The translations under genes were made by a program, and so were the position numbers. Positions 12,460-23,791 of a stretch of 64,000 nucleotides of DNA are shown one piece after another. Each line of letters starts with the position of its first letter. The stretch's first letter is position 1. Below the pieces are notes generated by a model that had not been told where the DNA came from, did not search any database, and saw nothing but the letters and a program-made list of their open reading frames with translations. The stretch is from Dillenia suffruticosa (lineage: Eukaryota; Streptophyta; Magnoliopsida; Dilleniales; Dilleniaceae), in assembly GCA_033439265.1 (NCBI GenBank), contig JAVTVX010000031.1, positions 667,501-731,500 on the forward strand. The letters run 5' to 3'.

Positions 12460-14245
12460 TGTCACACCACAAACCAGGATCGTGAACAGCCGCCCGTTGC
12501 CCCTGGATGCCGGCTGTATTTTTTACAGAAAATCGGACAGAATCTCCCTATAAATCGGAGGTTTTCCGTGTACAATTAAACCTGTATGATCAAAATCATC
12601 CAGTATAATACACAAATGGTCATCCCGGCCTCTCCAAAATCAACAAACACCACAACCAACATTCAGAACAACGCAAGGCTATAAACAAACCTAGCCACAG
12701 ACCTCTACTGTTATGCCCAACTAGAGCATGAGCAGCCGCTATACCAAGCGGATCTAAGTTTATACAATGTATAACACATTTCCCAAGTAACATTCAAAAA
12801 CGTACAATCGCCTCAATACAAATGAAATATGAGAGTTAAACAATACAGTCATCCCAAAATAAGTACATGGCCAACTACGGATCTCAATGTCAAGACCTCG
12901 CAGGGTCGAAACTAAATTAGAAGTAAATCTCACCGTCAGAACACCAAATCCGCTCTAGAGCCTGTAACGTCGCTCTATCACAATCAATCTGTCTGAGGAG
13001 GGAAAAGAGAGGGGTGAGTATCATGGGAAGATACTCGGTGAGTGAGGGGGATAATATCAAGCATAAATAGTATACGTGAATAATTGGAGTGTCAAATAAT
13101 ATCTTTTGAAACAAAAATTTACATTTCGCAGCAAAACATGATATATTTATCAATTTGAAAACAGTAAATCAAACACACGATAGCAAACATGTATGCATCC
13201 ATTTAAAATCAAGTAATGTCAGAGCGAGCCAAAAATAGTCCTGGCAAAGGTCAACCGTGACCAAGGACAGGCGCGTCGGAGGTTTTATTATGCATAGACT
13301 TTGAAATGCTCTCTACCCCGACGTTGGCCATGAGTTCGCTGGGGCCAACTCATCAACGTGTATAGGACCCCGCCCAGTGCTAGACGGTGGCGTCACACAC
13401 GTCCTCCCCCTACGTGGGTTCAATCGGCCGCGCCTATAGCCTTTAGAATAAATGACGTTTGCGGATATCTCCTGTAGAAGCGTATCTGGGCAACCCGTGT
13501 CTCTACAAACGCCGTTCGCCCGTCATCTTAGTCTAAAACCTGTAATGTTTACCATTTGAAACATAAGTGAGAAATTTAAGTCAAATTACCAATAATTTTC
13601 AAAACCCTAGTACGTACATGAAATCAAGAATTCATTTACCTACGCAGAGGGTCACGGGTTGTCGTGGGTTCGCGGGCCGTGGGCCGGACTGGGCCGCGGG
13701 CCGAACTGGGCCGGGCTGGGGGCCTGAACTAGCAGGCTGGCCTGGGCTTCGCGGGCCGCTAGTGGGCTCGCGGCTGGTGGGCTAGCCCGCTCATGGGCTA
13801 GGGCTCACGCTCGCGAGCTGAGCCGCGCTCAGGACAGGATCGCGTGCTGTGAGGCACGCGCGCTCGCACAGATGGGTCGCGTGCTCTGCGTACTGTGCTC
13901 GTGCAGGGGCGCGCAGGCTGGGTCGCGGGAGATCGCGCGCAGGCTGGGTTGCGGGAGATCGCGCGCTTGTTGGGTCGCGGGGGATCACGCGCTGGGCTTG
14001 CGCGCTGGCTCGCGGGATATCGCGAGCTATGGCGCGCTGGGCTCGCGCGCTGGCTCGAGGGAGATTGCGAGCTGTGGCACGCTGGCTCGCGGAAGATCGC
14101 GCTCGCGCGAGGCATCGCTCGCGTGAGGAGGCAGCGCTCGCGTGGAGGAAGGAGCTGCTTGCGGGAGTGCGTTGCAGCAGTGGGTGGCATACAGTGGCGG
14201 GAGAGAGAGGCCGTGGCGGAGAAGAGAAAGAGAGAAAGAGGGAAA

Positions 14246-14305
<60 letters not shown>

Positions 14306-14375
14306 AAATTAGGGCTTTAAGCCCTAATTTAATTTTTTATTTTTTTTATTTTTTTATTTTTTTTCAGGTGTTACA
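12460..14375 (-). repeat. 5' LTR of element 1 (family A, internally deleted)
   Basis: 1916 bases, matching the partner LTR at 4667 except for a deletion of about 605 bases at the junction near 13515-13525 (partner coordinates about 5720-6325). The lost part includes intron II, the intron III donor and the short minisatellite. Still present are the hairpin at 13016-13036, the intron III acceptor, the intron IV donor at 12933 and a long (GA)n run (about 14250-14300, seen as CT on the element strand). The dyad lies at 14307-14329. Confidence 0.9.
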
Positions 14376-14380
14376 GTGTA

Positions 14381-15236
14381 TCTTTAAAATTCTGCTCCCT
14401 CTACATTTTTCCTTTTCCTCATCGAAGGATCAATCATATTAATGAGACAGAGGGATTGAAGAATAAATGCAAATGAAAAGACATATTCTTAAAGGAACAA
14501 ACATACAAGGGAAAACCTTAGAAAGTCCCCACCTTTTCAATAATATGAATTTTGGTATTAGTACTGTTATGTCTTATCCATTTTAGTTAATATTTTGTTC
14601 CTCGCCTAATGCCCGTACAGCATGGATGTCTCATCCACTAATTATGAATATGTAAACTTTTGCTACTTAGTTTTAGAAATTAATTGCGAGGGTCATATGA
14701 CACTCAGTGATATGCCAGTTTTAGTGCATTAGTATATTGATTCTTCTCCGTCTACTTTTCAATTTGAGTGCTATGCTGTGCTGCTGTCATTTTTGTCAAT
14801 TGAAGTTGATTTCTAGCATTTATGCTTTATCTATTAGGACTTATCAGATGGCAAAAGAATTTCCAAACCTTTTTCTCATTTCTCTATTGATAACGGTGGG
14901 AAGCGTACCCATTGGGTTCACAGTGATAAACTCATCGGATTATGCTATTGCTGATAAACAAAGAGCCGCCGGCTCACAATCCAGGCACACTAGGCAAGAA
15001 CCCTGGGCAATTGTGCGAACAAAATTTCACTAATGCAGTTCTCAAGAGTTGAAACCTTGGACTTTGCTTATGGAGAGGTGCATATCTGACTAGAGTTAGA
15101 ATTTTGGATGCAAGAATCACGGAAACTTGAAACCAGACAAAGTATCGGATTATACCAGAGGAAACCACCTGGAAATTGAAGATCTGTATATTCAAACAAC
15201 CTTTGTCTCCTGGAATTATAAACTCAAGTCTAGATG
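14381..15236. other. Non-coding DNA flanking element 1
   Basis: This continues the sequence interrupted at 4661. No conserved coding frame, RNA gene or repeat edge is visible. Homology to the other inverted arm begins only near 15237. Confidence 0.4.
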
Positions 15237-15691
15237 AGGAGATTCTTGCTCCTTTAACCATGGAAGTTGGCCTCTGAGCATAAAAATGTATGTGATTGTG
15301 TCTAAAAATGTCTGGAGAGGCGATTCTTGGCTTTTCTCTGATCCTTGTCATGTGTGGTCATTGTCAATAGTGTGTTTTGGGTGGCTCGGCTTGCGAAGGA
15401 ATGAGAAAAAGGAGACCAGAAAAATCTTGTCATGAGAATCACGTTGGGAAGACTTGGAGAACAAGCTTATTTCTATTGGGGAAGTAGTTGAGTAAAGATG
15501 TTAAAAAGAAGAAACTTGGTCTTGGGAAATGCTTTAAGTGGCACAAGAAAGGAATTTGAAGTGCCCACCAACAGCAATTGGTCGCCCATTTGTTCCAAAT
15601 TCCAATCACAAGTCTCAACTAAACCTTAATCAACGCAAAGCATCTATTGTACATTGATTTGAACTTCTTCAAACAATGAATGGATCGTAAA

Positions 15692-18648
15692 TGTCACGCC
15701 CCGAACCGGGATCGTGAACAGCCGCCCGTTGTCCCTGGATGCCGGCTGGATTTTTACAGAAAATCGGGCAGAATCTCCCCATAAATCGGAGGTTTCCCAT
15801 GTACAATTTCACCTGTATATGACATTCATCCAGTACAAATAAACAATTGGCCATCCCGGCCTCTCCAAAATCAACAATATCCACAGCCAACATCCAGAAC
15901 AACGCAAGGCTATAAAGTTTCTAACAGTCCTAGCAACAGACCTCTACTGTCATGCCCAACTAGAGCATGAGCAGCCGCCACACCGAGCGGACTTAAATTC
16001 TACGCATATATAAAATAAATTCCCAAGTTATTTTTTTTATATTTACAAATGCCTCAATGCAACGAAATAATCAACACGCGAGTTTCGCGAAATAAAGTCC
16101 ATAATTTATACATTCATCCCAGAAAATTTATATAAATACATTGGTCAATCTAAAACCTCCAATACATAATAATATCACCAATCATCATAGCGGAAGAGAT
16201 GGAAAATATTCATACCCAATCCCAGTGGTATCTCCTCGATCCAACACTAATCCTGTGGGAAAGAAAGTGAGGGATGAGTATCTATGGGAGGATACTCAGT
16301 AAGTGAGGGGATTGACATCATGCTATCAATATCGAGGTGAATTTGAAGTGTCAAAGCATAAAATAAGAAAATATCCACAGTGTGCAAACCGATCATGTTA
16401 TTTCAAAATCATATATAATACGCACACATCAGAAAGCAAGATATGCATCCCAAAATTTTACATCAATGTCATGAAGAACCGGCCAATGAAATATTCTCGG
16501 CAATGGTCTACCTCGACAAAGGACGGTACATTGGGGGTTTTTCCAAATGCAAGTATTAAAGAATGGTTCTCTGCCCCAATGTTGGCCACAGACTACCCCA
16601 ACTAGCCTGTAAAAAGTATATAGTGTACATATAACTAGTCGGCCGTGTATGGTGCCCCCGCCTGGTGCTAGACGGAGCCGTACTCAACGTCCTCTCCGAT
16701 GAGGGTCAACCTGGGACACCCATACACACGACAATCTGGCGGATACCTCCGGCCGAAGCGTATCCGGACACAAGGGGTGCCTCTACCAGATGTCCTTCGT
16801 AGCTACGGATCACAATATCAAATCGGCCGGGCACGTAGCCCCATGCATCCCATCACCAGTCGGCCGGGCATATAGCCCCATGCATAATATCATAACGTTG
16901 GCCGGGCATACAGCCCAATGCATAATATCATAAAGTCGGCCGGGCATACAGCCCAAAACATAATATCCTAAAGTCGGCCGGGCATACAGCCCAAAACATA
17001 ATATCATAAAGTCGGCCGGGCATACAGCCCAAATGTGTAAGTAAATCCATTTAAAACCATGTGCCAATGCAGTGGAAGCATTAAAACATATCAATATATC
17101 GAAAATGTGGCACAATATACGTTTATCAAAACTCATGGATGCATATCAATAAGGTCAGCAGTTAAGACACTCCAAAGGTCACAAAATATTTCATCAAATA
17201 TTGGAAAGTCATAACAATCATACATTTTGCAGAAACATGTCATTTAAAAGATATTTTTGAAACATGGTTTTCAATCAATAGCGAATGTCAAAGTCCCACT
17301 CACAGTTCTACGGGAGGGAAGTCACTCCCTACTGACAAGCCAACTCGGATCTGACCGCTCGAGTCTCCAAAAGATCAACCTAAATCAGATCATCAAATTT
17401 CTGTAACATTCTATACTTAACCTTCAATTCATATATAATCATTTCATAATTTGTATTCTATCTGCATTCCACTTACACTCTAAACATATACAAAACCTTT
17501 CATCTTAAATTCAATCCTAGATTCGTCCAATTTATCAATTAGAGTCGAAATCTCCTCACCTAGGGTTTTCTCGAAGCGCCGAGTCTCGTCCGAAAGTCGC
17601 TTCGGTCACTCCAAAGTCTGTAGGGTTTCCTATCAAAACAAGGTTTATTTGTTAGATCTAAACACATAGATCCGAAGCAAAACCCTAAGTCATTTACCTG
17701 CGTGGAGATTCGTGGGCTGTCACGGGCTCGTGGGTCGTCACGGGCCGTCGCGGGCTCGTGGGCCACGGGCCGAACTGGGCTCGTGGGCTACAGCTAGCGG
17801 GCTCGCTGGTCTGCGGGCCAGCGGGCTGGCGGGCCAATGGGCCGGTGGGCCTGCAGCTGATGGGCATGCGGGCTGACAGTGGCTCGCGGGCTGGTGCTCG
17901 CCCGTGTGCTGGCGCGCCGTGCTGGTGCGTGCTGGTGCGCCGGCTCGCGCGCGCTCGTGCGCCGGCTCGCGCGCGCTCGTGCCCCGGCTCGCGCGCGCTC
18001 GTGCGCCGGCTGGCGCGCGCTCGTGCGCTGCTGCGCGCTGGGCCGCGCGCCCGTGCCCACTCGTGCGCTGGGCCGCGCGCCCGTGCACGCTGGCTCGCGC
18101 GCTCGCGTCCTGGGCTCTCGCTCGCGGCCTGGGCTTGCACTCGCGGCCTGGGCTTGCGCTCACGGACTCAGTCCTGCTCGCGGCCTGGGCTCGCGCTGCG
18201 GCTGGGTCCTGCTCGCGGCCTGGGCTCGCGCTGCGGGCTGGGTCCTGCTCGGGGCCTGGCTCGCACACGCGGCCTGGGCTCGCGCTGTTGCTGGGAGATC
18301 GCGCTGCAGAAGGCCTTGCAGTCGCGTGTGGTGGCGGAAGGCAGTGCGCGCGGAGGCTCGCGGCGGTGTGCGGCGAGGCAGAGAGAGCGATCGTGGGAGA
18401 TCGCGAGAGGGAGAGAAGACAGAGTGAGGTAGAGAGAGAAACCGAGAAGGAAGGAAGAAGAAGAAGAAAAAGAAGAAGGAGAAGAAGAAGGAGAAGGATG
18501 GCGGCGGCGGTGGCTGTGGCGGAGGAAGCCGAACGGCCGCGGAAGAAGAAAGGTCGGGAGAGAGAGAGAGAGAGAAAAGAGGGGAATTAGGGCTTTTGCC
18601 CTAATTCAATTTGGGGGGCCAAAACGGTGCGTTTTGGCTCTCCCCTCT

Positions 18649-18690
<42 letters not shown>

Positions 18691-18703
18691 GTTTGGTGTT
18701 ACA
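15692..18703 (-). repeat. Solo LTR, family B, inserted in the DUF247 pseudogene
   Basis: 3012 bases from TGTCACGCC to GTGTTACA, flanked by a 5-base duplication GTAAA (15687-15691, 18704-18708). There is no internal retrotransposon sequence, so this is a solo LTR left by recombination between two LTRs. In minus orientation it carries poly-A, dyad GCCAAAACG/CGTTTTGGC (18618-18638), dyad GAATTAGGGC/GCCCTAATTC (18584-18607), a CT tract, a GC-rich block (17700-18400), leader-intron signals, a minisatellite (16824-17032) and the hairpin (16276-16297). Long open frames in the GC-rich block are compositional. The matching position in the right arm is empty. Confidence 0.92.
16824..17032 (-). repeat. 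Minisatellite inside the family-B LTR
   Basis: About six units of 37-41 bases, each beginning with CGGCCGGGCATACAGCCC or a close variant and ending in an ATAATATCATAAAG-like linker. The family-B LTR at 45590 has five such units (47236-47408). It lies inside the proposed leader intron III. Confidence 0.85.
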
Positions 18704-18708
18704 GTAAA

Positions 18709-20283
18709 TGTTAAAATGTTTATGAAAAATACAACAACGGAGGAGACCCGGAAGAGACCATCCATATACAGGAGCTAAACGAGAAAGCCTATGTGGCACA
18801 AACTGTCTCCTTTGGTCCTTACCACCATGGAGAGCCAGATTTGCAGCAATTGGAGGTTCACAAGGGCAGAGCTCTTCTTCAATTTCTTAGACGATCCAAC
18901 AAATCTCCCGAGGATCCTCTAAAGAAAGTTGTGGAGGACTTGAAAGAATCCTATCATCCCCTTGATGATCCATGAGTAAGCAATACTGACAAATTCTTGA
19001 AGTTAATGATCTTTGATGGCTGCTTCATGCTAGAAATCTTGCACTTTGGCGCTCAAAAGCTGGAAGATTATCCTGTAGATGACCCAATCTTCAGCAGCCA
19101 TGGACGGCTCCATGTCATGCCATATATTAAACGTGACATGTTGATGCTGGAACACCAGTAGCCTATGCTTGCACTAAAAAAACTGTTTGAAGTTGGACAT
19201 CCCAAACATCAGCTCACATTTCCTGTAGACTATTTTACTTTTGATACACAAATGATAAAATTTATTCAAAAGTGCAGAGGTTGCACAAAAACATGCGAGA
19301 AATCTACACCTTTGGCACCTTTGAAATATCCAGAAACAAGGATCTAACTCTAAGGAGCTAGTTTCGTTTGGATCTGTAGATCTGCATCAGTAAATTCTTT
19401 GCCCAATTTTGCTAATACTAAGGAGTACCCTCAACTAAAGCATTATGATAAATTTATTTATTCATCAGAAAATGGCACATTTGTTTGCTTTTCCCCATCA
19501 ACATTTATTTTAGTTTCTCTGAATAACTGTGCATGTAGGTTAAGGAATTGAACCAGCTTACAATCGAGCTTTGCTTTCCTAATGCGACCTACAAGCCAAA
19601 GGAAGAATCCTTGCATATAGAAAATGCCTGCTGGTAAGACCAAAACCAGCAGAAGCAAGCATGAAAACTGCAGATACTACTGGCAAGCCAACTCTGACTC
19701 CAAAAGCTGAGATCATACGCTCCGCAATAGAGCTCAATGAGGCTGGTATCAAATTTGAGTCAACCAAAGAGTACTTTCTTGATCAAATAACATTTGAAAA
19801 TGGGGTTCTCAAGCTCCCCATGATAGTTATCGATGACACTACAGAGTCAGAGTTGTTGAACCTAATAGCTTTGGAGCGACTACATGTGGGGGAAGGCCAC
19901 AAACAAGGGACAGGCGGTGAAGTGGCTGCATATTTTTTTTTCATGCATAATATTATAGACAGTGAGGAGGGTATTAGCCTCCAGCATAAAAGCGGGATAA
20001 TATAAAATGCCATGGGAAGCAATAAAGCGGTTGCCAGGCTATTCAATTCAATCTCCATGGATCTGACTCTTGACCCACACAGCAGGTTAGGCAAAGTGCT
20101 TGCAGACATGAACAGGTGCTGCAAGCAGAAGTGGAAAGTAAAGTTGAATGCATGGCGCGCAAATCTCATGCACACCTACTTTACAAACCCCTGGGCAAGT
20201 ATATCATTTGCTGCAGCAATTTTCCTCTTTGCACTCACAACGCTTCAGACCATTTATACCATTTGTACCATTTACAAGGAATG
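18709..20283 (+). pseudogene. DUF247 (UPF0481) family pseudogene
   Basis: Degenerate copy of the gene at 49582-51273. Family motifs remain: VSFGPYHHGEP near 18811, DMLMLE near 19135, then PMIVIDDTTESELLNLIALE and the C-terminal membrane segment (about 20190-20280). It is broken by a Trp-to-stop at 18973, a stop in the ENQLP motif near 19160, a Gln-to-stop near 20005 and several small deletions. The 5' end is cut off by the solo LTR, which inserted in the codons for the DEWIVS segment. The promoter and ATG region found in the intact copy is missing upstream of the LTR (the left flank ends near 15691). Confidence 0.88.
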
Positions 20284-21146
20284 ATTCCTACCTCAACACC
20301 TACTGGGAAAGCTCTAAGTCTACTGTCATCTTCTGGTCTTGCGAGTTTTTAATTTTCTTTCTTTTCTTTAGTTTCTGGGTTTTGTTTTGCTTGTTTTGAT
20401 ATTGGTGCCTGTTTTGAACTGTTCTCTATTGGCTGTGATTTGCATCATCGATTGTTGTGGCCATGGTTGATTGACCACAATTGATGATATTTTCATTCAA
20501 TAGTGGGACCAATTAGAGACTGTCACGTGATAGATGATAACCAAGTATGGCCTCGGGTTACAAAATTGTGTTTTTCAATAAATTGCTTGCATTTTATTCT
20601 CAATGTCCCTTGGATGGAGTTCGAAATTTAATAAAAAGAATAGCAACAGAAGAACAAATCTGGTAGGCCTAGAAATCTAGAAAACCGCAGAAAAATGGAA
20701 GAGAATTATTCTGTCAACCAAGTGGCTTTGTTCTCCTGTTGCATAGGGCTGGCCGCCAATAAGACTAAAAGTAGAAAGTAAGAACGCTTGTCTTGGCGCT
20801 GAGAGATAAGTTGACATTGAAGGTGAAGCTGCTTCTTTCCCTATGCCAAAATAAACCCCCACCCCCAAAAAAGAAAGAAAGAAAAAGAACACAGTAGAAA
20901 ATGATTAGTAGGCTTACCCATGTAAGAGTACACTAAAAAATTCAAGAGTTTATGCAGTTCTTAGAGTATTTGTAGCTTCAACATCCCCGTCCGCAACGTG
21001 ATAATATAAGCACCCAGTTTATTTTGACATAGTGCTCATGGTCATGAAAGCTCTCCGAGTTTCCAATATTTTTGACATTTAGTAAGGCTTAAAGAGGATG
21101 TAGGTAATTTTTGTAAGAGCACTCGCTATTTTTGTAAGTCAAGAAA
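20284..21146. other. Intergenic DNA of the left arm, with an unoccupied insertion site at 20758-20762
   Basis: No gene is visible. AATAA at 20758-20762, within GGCCGCCAATAAGACT, is the reverse complement of the TTATT target duplicated around the family-C LTR at 43315-49102 in the other arm. This copy therefore shows the site before insertion. Confidence 0.7.
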
Positions 21147-22240
21147 ATGATTGACAAAAGTAAATCAAGATGCAGAAAGAAAGTACGGGAAATGGCAGAG
21201 ATGGTGGGGATTAAAGAGAATTGTAATAAGAAGGAGGTCCTAAAAATGATCATGAGTTATTGGGACCCACAAATTCAACTTGGTAGAATTTGTACCAAGT
21301 GGCTGGATTTCATTATGATTCAAGAAAGCAAAATGAGAGGAACAAAATTTTGTCTTTATCGGGTACCGGGGAGGTGGATTGGAATGATATGAAATCTCGA
21401 AATTTTTAAAGAAGGAAAAGGAGATTTTTTTTTTTTTTTTTATTTATTGTCTGTGGCGTATGGGGTGTAACTGGGTGGATGTCTATGGAACTAGTAATCA
21501 AGAGGGATAGAGAATAGTAAGGGAGGAGTTGTGGTGCGTAGGGGATAATTTCATCCCAATCCACACCAAGGAAAGAAACGGATGCCGAGGTAAGGATAGG
21601 GAAACGGATGATTTTACAAGTTTTGTGTGGCTTTGAATGGGTTTGTTCTAAACTGAGTAGCTTGGATAGAATCCTGGTGAATGCCAATGAGTTTCAGCTC
21701 AAATAGCACCAATCCCCCTCCTCTTTATAATAAGTTCAAACCTCACTATGAATCAAAAAAAAAAAAAAAGAATCCTGGTGAATCGCTAATGGATGGATCA
21801 GTAGGGGCATCAAACACAATTAGGCATTAAAAGGTCTGCGTGGAATCATTCCCCAATCATGTTGGTAGACTGTGTGGATTGGCCAGGCCTTAAACCTTTT
21901 AGGGTTTTGGATGGCTGGTGGGGTAAAGGATTCAAGAAAGTGAAAAATGGTGGAAAAACTCTTTATTGATGGGTGGCATGGTTTCAAGCTGGAGATTGAA
22001 TGCAGAGGCACTTCCAACGATTGACAATTTAGGAAGAAGGGCATTGTTATTCCCAATCAGGTCTGTCCTCTATGTTGCAAAGAAAATGGATTCATTGACC
22101 ACCTTTTGTGTAATTTGGTCAATATGGTTGCAGAGAAATGACAATTTTTCCATCGAAAACAAAATGCAAAAGATAGTGTCTTCAAATCTCTTAAAAACAA
22201 GTTCACAAGATTTGTAGAGTCAATATATGACTTGTTTCAA
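21147..22240 (+). pseudogene. LINE (non-LTR retrotransposon) relic, endonuclease region
   Basis: The first frame (81 codons) shares KSRCRKKV, MIQESKMRGTKF and WIGMI with the right-arm copy. After frameshifts come fragments resembling plant LINE endonuclease text: VYG, a DDFTSFVLALNGFVL-like stretch, then VDCVDWPGLKPFRVLDGWW. In plant LINEs that last part follows the SDH motif and precedes the reverse transcriptase. No catalytic reverse transcriptase segment is visible in this copy, which appears deleted after about 22010. Confidence 0.6.
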
Positions 22241-23542
22241 GAGCCCATTACAACAGCTGCAGAAGACGATAAGCAAAGTAAATCGGGACAGAAGAGGGAT
22301 TTGTCGGGATGATGTAAAATGTGTGGTACTTTTGTGCTATCTTAACACACATTAATATAAAATTCCTATTTTTGCAGATAAAAAAAGAAAAAGAGTTGCA
22401 AAGAGAAAGTGAAAACATCCCGCCCCACCAAATCATTAGCCCAGTATGCTCATAGGAATTCATAGGCTAGTAAACATCCATCTTTGACTTTGCTCCCTGT
22501 TGATGCTATAGAAGGAGAGAGAAAGGAAAACAAAGAGTGCTTCTTGGATATCGTAAGAAAGAATTAATAGGAAATAGGAGAAAATTAATAAATACTAGGA
22601 AATATAAATAGTCACCATAGCAAATAGCTAGAAGTTAATGCTCATAGGAAAGTGGTTTACTCTTTTGCAGTATTATGTGCGGTGAGTGCTAGCCTCTGAA
22701 GCCACCTTTCTGAATATAGTCCCTTAAGCAACCTTTTTGACCATTCAATCTCTCTCTCTCTCTCTCTCTCTCAAATCAATTAAGCAATTCACTGAACAGT
22801 GCTGAACATTTTTTTACATCATACATGTATATCTCCAGAATTCTCTCTCTCTCTCTCTCTTTCCCTCTCTCTCTCCCTCCCTCTTTTGTTCGTTCTTTTT
22901 TTCTTTTAATTCCTTTTTCATCCTTACATATTTTACATCATACACGTATATCTCCAGAATTCTCTTACTCTTTTTTTTTTTCTTTTTTTTCCCCTCTTTT
23001 GTAACACTCGACAATGAAGAACCATAAAGGGAAGAGCTTCACATGGGTTGACATGACAGTAACTTGTAATAGGCTAACCTTTGCTAACCTTTGCTTGAGG
23101 CAAACTTCACATGAATTTCAACTTCACTGACAAAATGGAATTTGGTGCTTTGGTTTCCCGAGGTGACTAGGATTTTAGCAATAATAGTGGCATATTTGCT
23201 ATCGTAGAATAGCTTAGTGGGTTACCGCTCTCCTTGTCCCATGTCTGACTAAATTCTTCTAAGGAAAATGTATGGATTCTCCGCTAAACAAGGGACAATA
23301 TTCTCAGCCTTAGCATTTGATTGAGCCACTGTTCCTTGTTTCTGTGAAAGTCATGAAATGACTCAATTACTAAAGGTCAAAGCATAATGGAAAGTACTTT
23401 TTATGCCTTCAAGTGAACTAGTCGGTTTTGCTGGGCTATACCATATTCCATAATTGATTGTGCATTTAATATAGCTCAGTAGCATTGTAGTGATTTTGAC
23501 TTGGCGTTTGCATGAATCACAAACTTGTAACCAAAATGATGT
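22241..23542. other. Non-coding DNA with microsatellites and a short direct repeat
   Basis: (TC)n runs lie at 22749-22771 and 22842-22862. A segment of about 35 bases containing TACATCATACA and GTATATCTCCAGAATTCTC occurs twice, near 22815 and 22930. Runs of T follow near 22970. No conserved gene is visible. Confidence 0.5.
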
Positions 23543-23791
23543 GTGGCTCAGTTGTTGTCAAGTGCAATAAACTCTCAATTAAGCCTCTGTTCTGCCTTTC
23601 ATACTGGACCCATATTTTTTCAACTTGACCACAGATTATATGTTTTGGATAATGATCTAGCTAAAATTGACAACCTTGTGCCTCGTCTGTTGCATTCTTA
23701 TGTTGAGGATAACAAGGCAAGCAAGGATAGGTATAACATTCTAAGAGTGGTGAAGAATCACAGGAGAGCCTTGAGGAGCATATCTGTCTAT
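23543..23791 (+). other. Short open frame of unknown nature, interrupted by the CACTA element
   Basis: An open frame of about 83 codons runs into the CACTA element, which adds the last seven codons. The peptide is moderately hydrophilic and contains NLVPRLLHSYVEDN and a Lys/Arg-rich RVVKNHRRALRS. I do not recognise a family. It could be an exon fragment of a host gene or chance. Sequence right of the element (26529 on) does not continue the frame convincingly. Confidence 0.25.

Larger units (their letters stand above)
4667..14375 (-). mobile_element. Complete but decayed Tekay/Del-type Ty3/gypsy chromovirus (element 1)
   Basis: Full-length element on the minus strand, flanked by a 5-base target duplication GTGTA (4662-4666 and 14376-14380). 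LTRs begin TGTAACACC and end TGACA in element orientation. Order on the minus strand is 5' LTR 14375-12460, primer site, gag 12189-10747, putative intron, pol 10583-7208, purine tract, 3' LTR 7159-4667. Compared with the young element at 54029, gag and pol share the same layout but carry seven nonsense codons and two one-base deletions. The LTRs differ in length (2493 and 1916 bases) because the 5' LTR lost about 605 bases. It is not expected to be active. Confidence 0.92.
15237..22060 (+). repeat. Left arm of a large inverted duplication
   Basis: The arm matches the reverse complement of about 51815 down to 42180. Shared landmarks in order are: the segment 15237-15670 (51815-51370), the DUF247 coding region (18709-20283 against 51240-49582), the downstream flank (20400-21140 against 49500-42935, interrupted there by LTRs) and the LINE relic (21147-22000 against 42913-42180). 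The arms have diverged by point changes and by different insertions: the left has a solo LTR in the DUF247 gene and the right has nested solo LTRs. About 20 kb of repeats lie between them. Confidence 0.8.

Noticed and set aside
13500-13530. The 605-base deletion in the 5' LTR of element 1 as a reverse-transcribed spliced intron
   Set aside because: The breakpoints fall in the middle of an exon-like segment and inside intron III, not at predicted splice sites. An ordinary deletion is more likely.
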